Shown here in pieces: positions 49,542 through 60,224 of a stretch of DNA of 64,000 bases (the first letter of the stretch is position 1; every line of letters begins with the position of its first letter). The stretch spans positions 124,001 through 188,000 of the forward strand of contig JADNRX010000023.1 of NCBI GenBank assembly GCA_015501595.1, written 5' to 3'. The notes under the pieces are model-generated. The model was not told where the DNA came from and ran no database searches. It worked only from the letters and a program-made list of their open reading frames with translations. The position numbers and the translations under genes are program-made. The DNA is from Hymenopellis radicata. Taxonomy: Eukaryota > Basidiomycota > Agaricomycetes > Agaricales > Physalacriaceae.

Positions 49542-50423
49542 GCTCTCTCCGCACCACACAAGCTATCTCACAAGAGATGGTATGGTCGTGAGTTGGCAAC
49601 GGGGGAACCATGCGGGGTACTTATCGTTTACGTGTCCCGAGGATCTCGAGGCTAATCAGAATCTAGGCTAATCACTGGTTACCCGGAAACATCCGTAGTG
49701 CCTACGTTGTCCTACGCGTCCTGCACACTTAGATCTCAGACTGTAGGACTGCTGTTTTTTTTCGGTGGGCGTGTCCGGTAAGATCGTGACTTTGTTAGCT
49801 TTGATAGAGCGCTGACTCAACCTTTTGATTTGTAGCAGGATTATGAGGATATTCTGAGGTCAATTACCGCAGGCAGTGCTCGCGCATTTCCCACAATTTT
49901 CCAACTGCCAACATCTTGCAGTTGGAAGCGCGATCCGTCATGATGTGAGTCAGTATCTTCTGATTTCCTCAGGTTCATGCACAGCCAAGCGTACACACAC
50001 TCCTGGAGGACAGCTTTGAATTTGTGCCAGTATTTGATCGTACGCATCGCCACCACGCTGCTACTCGTCCGCCGTTCATTCTATCGCTGTACTCGCATTC
50101 CATGGCCAACCTACAAATCGATAGATCTCACACGTATTCAAGCGCTGTTTCGTCCTCGTACAAAGATTATCCCAGTCAGCCGACTGGAGCAAACTACGTG
50201 TATGAGATCTGCTCATCTTTTACTGATCGGTCTGGTGTCTTCCTCCGTTGATCTTTGTTGATCTTCCTTCCATTCGGCCTACATCTTTGTTCGCAAGTTG
50301 CACTTTCATGTCTGAACAGCTATGTTCATCTCTCTGGTTCGGAATGTGGAAACTTCCTGCTTCGTCAATAGTTCTGTTTTAAAAGGCTAGAATCATTGAG
50401 GCTTTCGAACGACTGCCTCGATC
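49542..50423. other. 882-bp interval with no convincing gene
   Basis: Upstream of both the SDR (minus) and the membrane protein (plus). A T8 tract lies near 49756. A short plus ORF from 50102 (49 codons, MANLQIDRSHTYSS...) is Ser/Tyr-rich and unrecognised; it might be a small gene or chance. The ORF at 49363-49671 is antisense to the SDR start. Confidence 0.35.
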
Positions 50424-51749
50424 ATGTCGACTGCTCCTGCCACCATCCCTCCTTCTGTGGCTACCATCCTCGCAGAGTACACCCATGCTATCCGACCTGC
50501 TATCAGCTTTACGCTCATTTCAGCTGTTTTCGCCCATTCATGATCCTGCTCTTCTTCATGCTACTTTTCATGTCAACGCCCTCTTCTCGAAAGCGACCCA
50601 TCTTCATCTTGAATACCCTTTCTATCCTCCTTGGACTCGTCTTAAGCATGATCAGCATTCATGTCGGGGTAAGTTTCTCCAGCACTTGTGGAAGCCAATT
50701 CAATATTTGCTAGGTTTCCGGATGTTAAACCCACTGAATCAAAGCAATGCGAAAGAAGGTACGGGTTTTAGTACATCGACGTTCTGCTCTCACTGCTACT
50801 GTCGTAGTCTTTGTTTCCGGCGTCTTTTTTGTGTGGCTTCCTTGGATAACAGACATCGCCCTCATTTTCCGAGTCGTAATTGTCTACGGCGCCTATTCTC
50901 GCACCCGTCTTGCTGTGATCATCATCTTCCCCGTCATTATGAAGCTTGCGCGCGCTGGCGTCATCATCGCCTTCCTTGTTCTATGGAACCAGCGAACTAC
51001 AACGAGCACCGTTCAGCCCTACATCGTAGCCAAGGACCTTCCGCACTGGATTCACGAATGTGGCTGGACTTTGGAGTTGATCGATAACACGTATGCTCTT
51101 TGTCTCGTGAAAGCGCTCTGTATTCACCCGTGGCAGGTACATATCGGCGTTGTTCCTTTGGCAGTTGGCATCGCAAGGTCATATCTTCAACGGTCAAAGC
51201 GTTGGACGTCATTCCGACGGTGGCAAATGTACGTTTCTGATGTTCGCAGAAGTTTCGATTCATGGACATGACCAGACTCTGTCACTAATCAATTGCGCAC
51301 CCTTTTCTGGATAGCCTCTACCAACTTGATATTCCCGGGTACTTATATGTTGTATTTGTCCGATTCTCTATTAACTCTTCGAATCGTCGTTTTCTAGTTA
51401 TCTTCGGCGTCATTGAGATCGCCTTCATATTCCAGCCCCAACTTCAAGTTCCTGCCATCATGGTTTATAATACGAATATATACGTCTCAGTAGTCTCGAC
51501 GGTTTTTGCTTCTGGTAAGAATTTCCTTCTACGATGCCCGTCACTTATATGTTTCCAGTTTGGGCATCAACGTCGCCCATCAGGGACGCCGCCGCGGTGC
51601 AAAATGAGTTGCCTGCTCACAATGCGTTGAAGGGGGAGAAACTTGAGCCTCTTGCATTCATTGGCACCCCAAAGAACGGTCGACAGGCGCGCGCGTTTCC
51701 CACGACGATCTCGGTCATATCGACAGAATCAGCAGGTTGGAACGTGTAA
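50424..51749 (+). CDS. Polytopic membrane protein, agaricomycete orphan family (possible 7TM)
   Basis: Function unknown. The start MSTAPATIPPSVATILAEYT at 50424. Hydrophobic segments are ISFTLISAVF, FMILLFFMLLFM, PIFILNTLSILLGLVLSMI, GVFFVWLPWITDIALIFRV, LAVIIIFPVIMKLARAGVII with AFLVLW, a region near 51.3 kb (TLFWIASTNLIFPGTYMLYL), and VIFGVIEIAFIFQPQ. A hydrophilic C-terminal tail ends VISTESAGWNV. Several GT-AG introns. The topology and conserved WITD...FRVVIVY spacing recall a large mushroom-specific family sometimes described as receptor-like. The frame slips at CCC 50533-50535, inside the first helix; one extra C keeps the helix intact. An intron skipping that helix is a weaker alternative. 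Confidence 0.62.
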
Positions 51750-52318
51750 ATCGAAGCTGGCTTTCACGGATATCCGCTGCGCTTATGTCTACTCGAGTAT
51801 TGGATGTCAAAGACATTCTACCCACGACTACCTGGAGTCTAGTCACTGATGCAATTGATTTTGCCTCTGTCAGATATTGAATCGGAGGCAGCGAGCGCAT
51901 CAATACGACCACAGTATCCGTACCAATCTGAGAGACGGTGGATAGTAGTACCGCGTAACGTTCCGCGTCTATTTTCAACATAATCACACGGGCGGTCGCT
52001 CGTCTTGTGGCAATGTTGTTGCCCGCGACCTAAATCGGGTTTAGACACAAGGTCCACCTGCCAATAGTGTGTGCCACACGTCTGTGGTCGGCAGGCTTGA
52101 GCAGGCTTGTCATTAGCACCTGCTTGATTCCCTCGGACAGGCCCAGGTCACTTGAAGGAGATAGAATGGGTGCTATTTCATTGGCCACAGATTGTTGCAT
52201 CTTATCTGATTTCTCGGATCTCGACCGGCCCATTGATCTGTTCCTATGATAAGAGGCAGTATATAAAGCCTGACGACAAGGGTGAGAACGTCAATTCAGC
52301 ACCCATCTTGAATTAACA
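51750..52318. promoter_or_regulatory. 569-bp interval: 3' flank and metallothionein promoter
   Basis: Upstream region of the metallothionein, with a TATA box at 52260. Minus-strand ORFs here (51715-51987, 52030-52233) show no family features. No copper- or metal-response element is clear by eye. Confidence 0.4.
52260..52267 (+). promoter_or_regulatory. TATA box (TATATAAA) of the metallothionein gene
   Basis: A perfect TATATAAA begins 59 bp before the metallothionein ATG, a normal fungal position for a strongly inducible gene. Confidence 0.6.
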
Positions 52319-52586
52319 ATGGTCGGTGCCAAACCCTTCTCATGCAGACAGCGCTGACGTCTTTCTTCCTTGCAGCCCGCCTCCGCCGATTGCACCCAGT
52401 CCAAGCCCGACTGCAGTTACCCCAACTGCGCCTGCGGCAGCGACCCCACCAAGAACAAGGCGGGTTGCGGCTCCCAGAGCTGCGGCTGTGGCGAGACGTA
52501 CGTCTTGACCGTTGATCCAATCGAAAACAAAAAATGATAATCCATTTCACAGATGCGCCTGCAAGCCCGGTGAATGCAAATGTTGA
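52319..52586 (+). CDS. Short cysteine-rich metallothionein
   Basis: Metal-binding peptide, probably for copper, zinc or cadmium detoxification and storage in the cytosol. Exon 1 is only the ATG (52319-52321) followed by an intron with donor GTCGGT and branch GCTGAC. Exon 2 starts PASADCTQSKPDC and continues SYPNCACGSDP, then KAGCGSQSCGCGE. A second intron (donor GTACGT) joins to CACKPGECKC and a TGA at 52584-52586. The product is about 52 residues with 11 Cys, mostly in C-x-C and C-x2-4-C spacing, with no aromatic residue except one Tyr, and ends CKC. The exon 1 reading depends on the phase-0 junction; other junctions give a frame without cysteines. A TATA box lies upstream. The gene is too small and too split to show as one ORF. 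Confidence 0.85.
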
Positions 52587-52669
52587 AGGGCAACGCCTGA
52601 GCTATACGAAGCTGTAAATGTGTATCAATGAATATGTTGTATGAATGAATGGCAACCACATTACAATCA

Positions 52670-53388
52670 TTAAGAATCCAGAGGGGCAGAAAAGGGGTCT
52701 ACTGTGTCGTCCATCATCGCACCGCCCATGATAGCGTCGTCTTGTTCGAGCTGCGACAAATCGCCACCCTCCAAATCTAAGCCATCCGGGCCAAAGCCCG
52801 ACATGTCGAGCTCCATCCCGCCATCCTCATTTATCTTCAACCCCGAGTCTTCCACGTCCATGTTTACATCCATGGGTTTGAGTGCGTCGTCAAGGACACC
52901 TGTGGCATCGTCCATAGTGAGATCCGCGGTTAGATCCGTCTCGGTTGACTGCAAGGTGAGCTGGATGGGCTGCTCCTCTTGCGTCTGAGACTCCTCAACC
53001 TCCTGAGTCTCGGGGAGAGCAGTATCAGGTTCAGCCGGAGTGGGCGCAACGTTGGTCACGACGTTCTCATCCTTTTCGTCGTCGTCGTCTGCATCAATGA
53101 CCTCCACATCATCTGCATCAGGAAGTGGCGCTAGCGGTTCATCGGCCTCGTTTTCTTCATCATTGAATTGCTAGGCGGTATGTTAGGGCGAGGTGGAACA
53201 GCGGTGGACTGATTGCACACTTGTATTTTGTCGGTTTTCACCCATTTGAACACCTTCAATGTAGAGTTGACGGACGAATTTTCGGGCGTAACCCAGACTT
53301 TCTCCCAGCATGGGACAGGCTGCATAAGCTGGCGGCGCGCCGCCTCTGTCGTCGCCGCGCTCACACCAATTCTTCGGCGGTTGGACAT
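52670..53388 (-). CDS. BCL7-like protein (putative SWI/SNF-associated)
   Basis: The start MSNRRRIGVSAATTEAARRQ at 53388. Residues about 25-55 read CWEKVWVTPEN then STLKVFKWVKTDKIQ, closely matching the W-E-K-x-W-V-T...L-x-x-x-K-W-V pattern of the BCL7 N-terminal domain. Animal BCL7 proteins are subunits of SWI/SNF (BAF) chromatin remodellers. One 50-nt intron follows KIQ and leads to QFNDEENEADEPLAPLPDAD. The rest is acidic and disordered (EVIDADDDDEKDENV; MDVNMDVEDSGLKINEDGG), ending DPFSAPLDS. About 220 residues. Fungal members are seldom described; assignment rests on the short N-terminal motif. Confidence 0.65.
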
Positions 53389-53559
53389 GGAGTTAAGAGG
53401 AATTAAAACGACACGTGAACCAAACGAACCAAACCAGCCACGTGAACAACTATCATGGCACGTCCTCCTCAGGCTCCTGTTACCTGTAGTAAATCTAGAG
53501 CTCACGCATCGGGGCTCCTGGCTAAATTCCGAGGTAGTATACAGCATTATCTAGGGACC

Positions 53560-54705
53560 CTATATCCCTTCCGACCACCGCAACACATCATCATTGCTAG
53601 CACCGGTAGCAGGAACAGACGTGTTCTGGGACCCCGCTGTTAAGTCATCCGAAAGAAGAAGGGGAATACATACGATGGGAATCGTTTGAGCCACTTCAGA
53701 ACCATTTGACGTATTTTTGGACGAAACAATGGCAGGTTGGTCTGCCACCAGTTGAGCCACTACACGAAGTTCTCCGAGCTTTGCTTCCAGCGCGTCACAT
53801 TTACTTTTGTTCAGTATGTCAGAGTATGTCAGTCACTAGAGGATGATTATACCTATGGAGGGCCGTCGTCTCTTCCCGTCTGAGCTCCAGTTGCCGCTTC
53901 ATCATTAATTCGAGGTTTCCTCTCGCCTGACATTGAGATTAGACCGAACTAGAAGGCCATAAAGGCACTAACTTGGACTGGCCGAAGATCATTGGCAGCT
54001 GCTAGAATATTTTGACTAAGCACTGCGATCCACTCGGTATGTCGATGCCATTCCGGAGGGATCTCTGCAGCTGAGTTGGTTGGTGGTGGTGCCAATAACG
54101 AGGAGGTCAGGAATGAATAAGTTACAAGAAGAGACTTGAGAATGGACAGTAGGGCGGGCCGTCGGTCTGTGCTTGGATCCGCAGGGTAGAGTTGGGTGCC
54201 TCCCAGTTGACCAAGAGAGGGTATTTTGTCTTTGACCTTGTAACATATCATTAAATGCATAAGACAGCTTATACACACGTACAGGCCAAACCTCTCCGAA
54301 GACAGTGAACTCTCCTTCATCAGAGGGTGAGTAAGAGCTTCAACTAGTACGAGAGAACAAGAGTCAAGCAGAATGACCTATGTGTAACCGCGCGACATGA
54401 AGTAACAAGGCGGACACGCCACGGTCACGAACAACCCGATCAAGATGGGTAGTCCAGAACAAAATCATGACAAGCAATAAACAAGTACCTTCATCGAGAA
54501 TCCAGTCTACACGAGGGGGTTGAAGCGAGGATAGAGGCCAATCGGGAACGTCTGTGAATTCAGACAAGAGCTCGTGTTGACTTGCATGCTCATTTCCGGA
54601 CGACCGTTCAAGCCATAAATCGCGAAGTTTAAGATTATAACTCGTGAAATGAGTATAAAATGAGGGAGGAGAGGGAAATGGGTTGCGGATTTCTTCCAAG
54701 TCCAT
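53560..54705 (-). CDS. MED7: Mediator subunit 7 (MED7)
   Basis: Middle-module subunit of Mediator, linking activators to RNA polymerase II. The first ATG is 54705 (MDLEEIRNPFPSPPSFYTHF); the open frame further upstream has no ATG. The proline-rich N-terminus with FPSPPSFYTHFTSYNLKLRD is typical, followed by LSSLQPPRVDWILDEG, the conserved middle IPSLGQLGGTQLYPADP, LLSILKSLLVTYSFLTSSLL, TEWIAVLSQNILAAANDLRP, and the signature RPVQARGNLELMMKRQLELR (compare RPHQARETLRVMM of human MED7). A coiled-coil region with HRKCDALEAKLGELR follows. The C-terminus runs to 53560. Five or more exons. It is transcribed toward the BCL7-like gene. Confidence 0.87.
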
Positions 54706-55182
54706 CTGCAGTCGCGCAGGGGGATGATGATGAAGGATACTGACAGGAACGAACAAAAGAACGCAGCGTTCTGACGTCTGGGACTCTGGGTAGGTCTTGT
54801 GTTCGATCCTACTGTTTCACACTACGAACGTTGTACGAACGCTTTTTTTAACTTGTCAATCTGCCAGTCACTCACTAACAGTCGATGAAGCTGAAGCTTG
54901 AAGTGCTCTCTATGGTCTGATACTCTCGGGCGCAGGAGGCTATATGGAACACCGATAAGAAAAAATGAACCAGACCGCGGAAGTGAACCGAACCAGCCGA
55001 GCCACATATCATGCGGCATCAGTTGGATTTCAGATCATTTCAGCACATATTAGATGGTGAACGTCAGGGTCAAGATCCACCCGTGTATAAAGCTGCCTCG
55101 AAATGTTACAACCTACGATCGCTCCCGTGTCTGTCCGCCTGCTTTCTTATAACACGTTACTATCCTCGGCCTTTGTTCAACC
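54706..55182. promoter_or_regulatory. 477-bp divergent promoter (MED7 / acyl-CoA ligase)
   Basis: Upstream of MED7 (minus) and the acyl-CoA ligase (plus). A TATA-like GTATAAAG lies near 55084, about 95 bp before the ligase ATG. Other short ORFs show nothing recognisable. Confidence 0.4.
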
Positions 55183-57819
55183 ATGGAGTACTCTGGCGCA
55201 CCGTTGAAACACGACATTCCCAACCTCACGATACCCCAGTTCATTCTTGACTCTCCCCATCCTTTGGCGCCATCGCGTCCTGATAGTATCCCTTTCTTCA
55301 TCGAGGATTCGACAGGTCGCAAGCTGCGTAGATCTGAGGCGCGTCCGGCCCGCCTCCTCTCTGATATACTCTAAACCTTCCGTCTCAGGTGCTTTCGCGC
55401 GTCCATGGTCTAGCGAATGCTTTGAGCATCAAGTGGAAGATATGTACGTGCCGTTCACTCTCGTAGGAGCATTTCGTGCTAATTTAGTCGATAGCCGAAA
55501 ACGACGTTGGTGAGAAACGCTCTCAGAGTAGCCGCTCCAATGCCCGAATCTTACGGCCTTCCAGTATGCATCTTTAGTCCTAATCACGTCGGTATGACCG
55601 TATCTCTCCGTATGCGTTTCTGTCGCTCACAGAATCGTAGACTACCCTGTGTCGATATGGGCCGTTCACCGTCTGGGGGGAATCATAACGTAAGGAGCAG
55701 TGCGGCCCCCGAACTTGGCCTACCCTCTTACACGACTCTGCAGGCCTGCTAATCCCAGTTATACCCATGACGAACTCCGCCACCAGCTCGAGACCGCGAA
55801 AGCCGGCATGATCATCGTACACCCCTCCTTTTTCGCGACCGCCCTAAAGGCTGCTCGAAGTATTGGCATACGAGAGGATCGTATCATCCTCATGGAAGGA
55901 CCAGGGAGCAATGCCACGATCGACAGTCTCGTAGCATTTGGTCATGCGAACAAAAAGAACTTTGTTGAACGCAAACTGGCACCTGGGGAAGCGAAAACGA
56001 AAATTGCATTGCTATCTTTCTCCAGCGGTACTACCGGTAAGGAAAGTTCATTCGGTAAGAATCTTCGATCGCTGAATAGATGATTGCTTAGGGAAAGCAA
56101 AGGTAATGCAAGCGTGTCTGCTCCCGAATTTTCTGTTTCTGAGCATAGAAACAGGCCGTCGAAATCCCCCACTCCTCTGTTGTGGCGAATATCCTGCAGA
56201 TGGCAACACATTTCTCTTCCGAAAACGATGTCCATAAGAGGATGGTTCCTGGCGATGTTTCTCTTGGAGGTACGCACAATAATCCAGTTGGTTGTCGTTT
56301 ACTCACTGGGAGCATTCAGTTCTACCCTTCTTCCGTGAGCCTCTTCCAAATCACGATTGCTTGCCATCTGATGCCCCGAAACTAGACATTTACGGTCTCA
56401 TCGTTACAGTAAGTTCTCACTCATGCTCGACTGAGAGGAATACTCACGGCAAGAAAAGCTCCATTATATGCTATTCTGCGGGGTAAGCTGCCTTCCCCAT
56501 GCAGTCACACATGACTAATTACATTATCTATGCTTAGCTCTCCGTCGTCGTCGTGCCCAAGTTCAACTTCACAAGTTTCCTAGAGAGCATCGCGCGCCAT
56601 CGAATCACGCATCTCTTGTATGTCGCCTTTCTCGATTGCATCCGACTGGAAGGTTGACATGAGCATAAGCCTCGTTCCTCCCCAGATTGTATTGCTCTGC
56701 AAGGTGAGTTCCGACCTGCGCGCGTTGTCGAGCGCTTCAGACTGATCGTTGCTAATCCAGCATCCCGCCGCTCGAGATTTTGACTTGAAACATGTGAAGT
56801 TTGTGATGTCCGGAGCGGCTCCGCTGTCTGGCGAGCTGGTCCAACAGGTTACAGAACAGTTTCCCCATGCAATGATCGGTCAAGGTTATGGTTCGTCCCT
56901 TCATGTGCTTTGCACCCGTCGGAGGCTCACAGGCTCGGACATGTAGGCCTAACTGAAACGGCCACGACGATTACTATGCTGAATCCCACGACCAAAATCG
57001 GGACCATTGGAAGCGCCGGTCGTTTCATACCCGGGATTGTGGCGCGTGTCGTTAAAGAGGATGGATCCTTGGCCAAGGAAGGCGAGCAGGGTGAGCTTGT
57101 CGTACGTGGACCTTCTATGTCCTTGAGGTATCATGGGAATGAGAAAGCGTGCGTCCAGTTCTACTTCGTACATTATTGCATTCTCTACAGCTCTATCTAT
57201 AGCACACAAGAAACTTTCGTTGATGGTTGGGTCAGGACCGGTGACGAAGTCATCGTGCGAAATGGGGACGTCTTCGTAGTTGATCGTCTAAAAGTAACTT
57301 TCCGCATTTACTCTTGCCACATTAATGATTCTGATCGTTGTTGTAGGAAATGATGAAGGTCCGAGGATTCCAGGTCGCACCTGCGGAGCTGGAAGGCCAC
57401 CTTCTCACCCACCCGTCGGTGGTTGACGCATGCGTCGTGCCGGTACCTGATGAATACAGCGGCGAACTCCTTTGGCTTTCGTCGTGATAGATCCTGCCGT
57501 TCACAGGCAATTGAGTGCATCGGACATGACTAAGTTGAAAAAATGAGCTACTGAAGGTGTGGATGCTTCTGCTTGTACATTCATTCGTTGCTTATGGCTT
57601 GTAGCATGTATCGGACAACAAGGTACAGTATAAATGGCTCGCAGGCGGCATAGAGTTCATCGACGCCATCCCGAAGAATCCGTCTGGCAAAATTGTACGC
57701 CTTCCATAACTTTGCCCTCATTCTTTCCGACTGATTTTCTCTAGCTCCGACGGGTGCTCCGGGAAGAGGCGAGGAAGATGAGGCGTTGCGAACCAGTAAC
57801 GATCCTAGCCAAGTTGTAA
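55183..57819 (+). CDS. Peroxisomal AMP-forming acyl-CoA ligase (4-coumarate-CoA ligase-like)
   Basis: ANL-superfamily enzyme activating a carboxylic acid to its CoA thioester through an acyl-AMP. The start [20 protein letters not shown]. Landmarks: [56 protein letters not shown], the P-loop [17 protein letters not shown] (using an 11-nt exon), [99 protein letters not shown] and the catalytic-lysine region AIPKNPSGK. It ends in AKL, a PTS1 peroxisomal signal. About 15 exons. An intron at 55339-55388 may use a GC donor. The frame slips at CC 57469-57470 and again in the A6 run 57538-57543; the second slip returns to the original frame. Confidence 0.84.
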
Positions 57820-57911
57820 TTTGTTGAAGCACGCGATTTGTAACTTATCATATTGTATATGAGTCATTTATCGAAGTAACAGCGTGTCATGGGGAGTCTG
57901 AGGCCATAGGC

Positions 57912-60224
57912 TCAGCTTAGCACACGCATAATAAGTAGGTCTGCCCCACTGTGAGATAGTACATGTAGCAAATGCTTAGCGATACAAGGAAGTACGAGTC
58001 TGCCCTTCTCCAATAAGACAGAAAGAACCTGCTCAAGCACCTTCTCGATGTTCTTCGTGAACTTTGTGGTGTCAGCAGCGTCGTCATCATCTGCATGAAC
58101 CACAGCGTCTCCAAATTCTGCGCGATTTCTTCCAGGGTCTTGCCTTTGGTTCTGGGGAATATATCAGCACGAGATAGAGGTTACTGAGGTGGGGGAACAT
58201 ACTCAGGAAGTAGAAGTAGATGCACACCGCAGAGAAGAACGTGGTACCGACGAAGACATCTACGCGGCTCGTCAGATATGCGTGCTCGTTGATCGTGTCA
58301 TGGAAAAGACGTACAGTAATAATTCTCGCGGATGTTAGCGAATGCGCTAGGCCCTGCCTCAGTCAAGGCGATATTCCATACGAAATGCGATGTCGACGCC
58401 AGACCAGTCCTGTAGTGTGCGGTTAAAATATCTTTTTCGACTGGTTGAGGCGAACACGACTTACACTTTGCTTCGTAGGAAAATAGGCAGGATCTCAACA
58501 CCATACAACCAAGTGGTGCTGTTGATACCGGCGTCTAAGCCCAAAATCAGTTCACTTGTGGCGCCATGTTCAGAGGAAACTCACAATAGATGGCCGTAAA
58601 CAAGTAGATACCAAGGATAGCGAAACCCTTGCCAACTTTGTTGTCCGAGTCAGCGAATTCGCGTGCCATGATCGGCGGAATATATAAGGTCAATGCAAAG
58701 ACCAGCAGAGGCGAATCCCAAGAGTTTGACGCGTCCAAAAGCGATCCACCATGTGTAGCTAGAACCGGATGAGAAACTATCGCAAGATTGAGGAAGCAGA
58801 CTCACAGACGCAATGTTGATGATGACGCCAACGGTTCCATAAATACCAGCCATGAGAAGAATCGTGTGCCTGTGATACCAAGCTGTTTATAGAGCGTCGT
58901 CTGGTAATAGTCTGCAGAGGTCAAACCGCGGTCGGAGGTGAAATGTGGCACATACTGATAACGTTAACACCAGTCAAAGAGGTCATGGTCTGCGTAGCGA
59001 TGGCAATAATGACACGCTTCTTGTATTTAGTCCAAGCCTCCGAAAGGACTTGACCTCGTGCGACTGGGAGTACGGTGAGTATCGTCTAAGCATCAGATTT
59101 CAAAACTAGCCACCTTCTCGTAAAGAATCTGCTCCTTCATGTCGTCGAATTCCTTCTCCAAGGCAGCCTGATCAAAAAGTCAAAATACTGGTCATCCAGA
59201 TTTCCTTCGTGACATACAGCCATGAGCTCTCCGCGCACGCGACCAAATGATATTTTGGCTTCGTCAAACCTTCCCTTAGTAACAAGCCACCGAGGAGACT
59301 CAGGCAGGAAGAATTGCAAGCCAATGAAGAGGATTATGCCGGGAGGTACTTGCAGCGCCAATGGGAACCTCCATTGGAAAGAGCTCGAGTCGGAAGCATA
59401 ACCACATGCGAATCTGAGACGCAGTTGAGCAGGTGAAGACACCGAGGAGAGGTCAACATTACCCAATCCAGTTTGCTGTCAAAGATATTTTAGACACTAC
59501 TCGAGCAAACAGAAAGTTCTCTTACCCAAGAAACCTCCGATACCAATCATGTATCCGGAGAGGCCACCAATGAGACCGCGAGAAGCAGGTGGGCTATGAC
59601 ATGGTTTAGCAATATGTAACAGGAAGAGTCAATAATCAACATACGAGATTTCAGAGTTGTAGATAGGCACAGTGCCGACGAGTCCACCGCTTGTGCTAGT
59701 GAGAAAGAGATTTCTCCAGGCGTTAGAAAACTTACACAGCGATACCGGTTAGGATACGGCCGACCAGGAACATTGAATAGTTCTGAGCTGCAGTCTGGAT
59801 AACCGTTCCGACAGTAACCTAAAGATGGCTGATTGGCGAAAAGAAAGACACAAGATATATGTTGACGAACAACAAGACACATCATCTGCATGAAGTGCTT
59901 TCGTCCAAGCTTATCGCCTAGAACACTTTGCATGATAGCACCGACCGCCTCTCCAGCGATGTAGGTAGCCACTATCGCGCCGGTCGCCGCGTCGTTCGGG
60001 TTTCCCATGTCTAATCTCCTGGTGAACACTAGGAAAGCGGCAGATTGTAACACTTGCAGTTTTTGAAGCTTTCATGACTGATACTCGTAGTGATTATGCC
60101 AGTGTCGTAACCGAAAAGAAAAGAGCCTACACAGCAAGGTCAATCGCAAGTCAAGGCCGGGAGACGCGTCAACATACCAAGGCCTGCGAAGAGGCCCACC
60201 ATCACTATGTAACCCCGCGGCATG
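57912..60224 (-). CDS. MFS sugar transporter (hexose permease family)
   Basis: Plasma-membrane proton-coupled sugar porter. The start MPRGYIVMVGLFAGLG at 60224, then SFLFGYDTGIITTSISHESF. A GC-AG intron (60011-60057, donor GCAAGT) joins to MGNPNDAATGAIVATYIAGE, VGAIMQSVLGDKLGRKHFMQ (the GRK motif), a PPGIILFIGLQFFLPESPRW segment (PESPRW is the family signature), and a final ERTKGKTLEEIAQN, corresponding to the PETKG motif with an unusual first residues pair. Twelve helices are expected; many short introns. After AQN the frame slips at AAA 58113-58115; one extra base restores FGDAVVHADDDDAADTTKF. It is divergent from an HpcH/HpaI aldolase, pointing to sugar or sugar-acid use. Confidence 0.86.

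Noticed and set aside
50485..51087. 200-codon plus-strand ORF
   Set aside because: Wrong frame of the membrane protein; Cys/His/Arg-rich nonsense that spans true introns.
54785..54815. B-box-like GTTCGATCC
   Set aside because: The flanking bases do not pair into a T-stem and no A box lies at the right distance.
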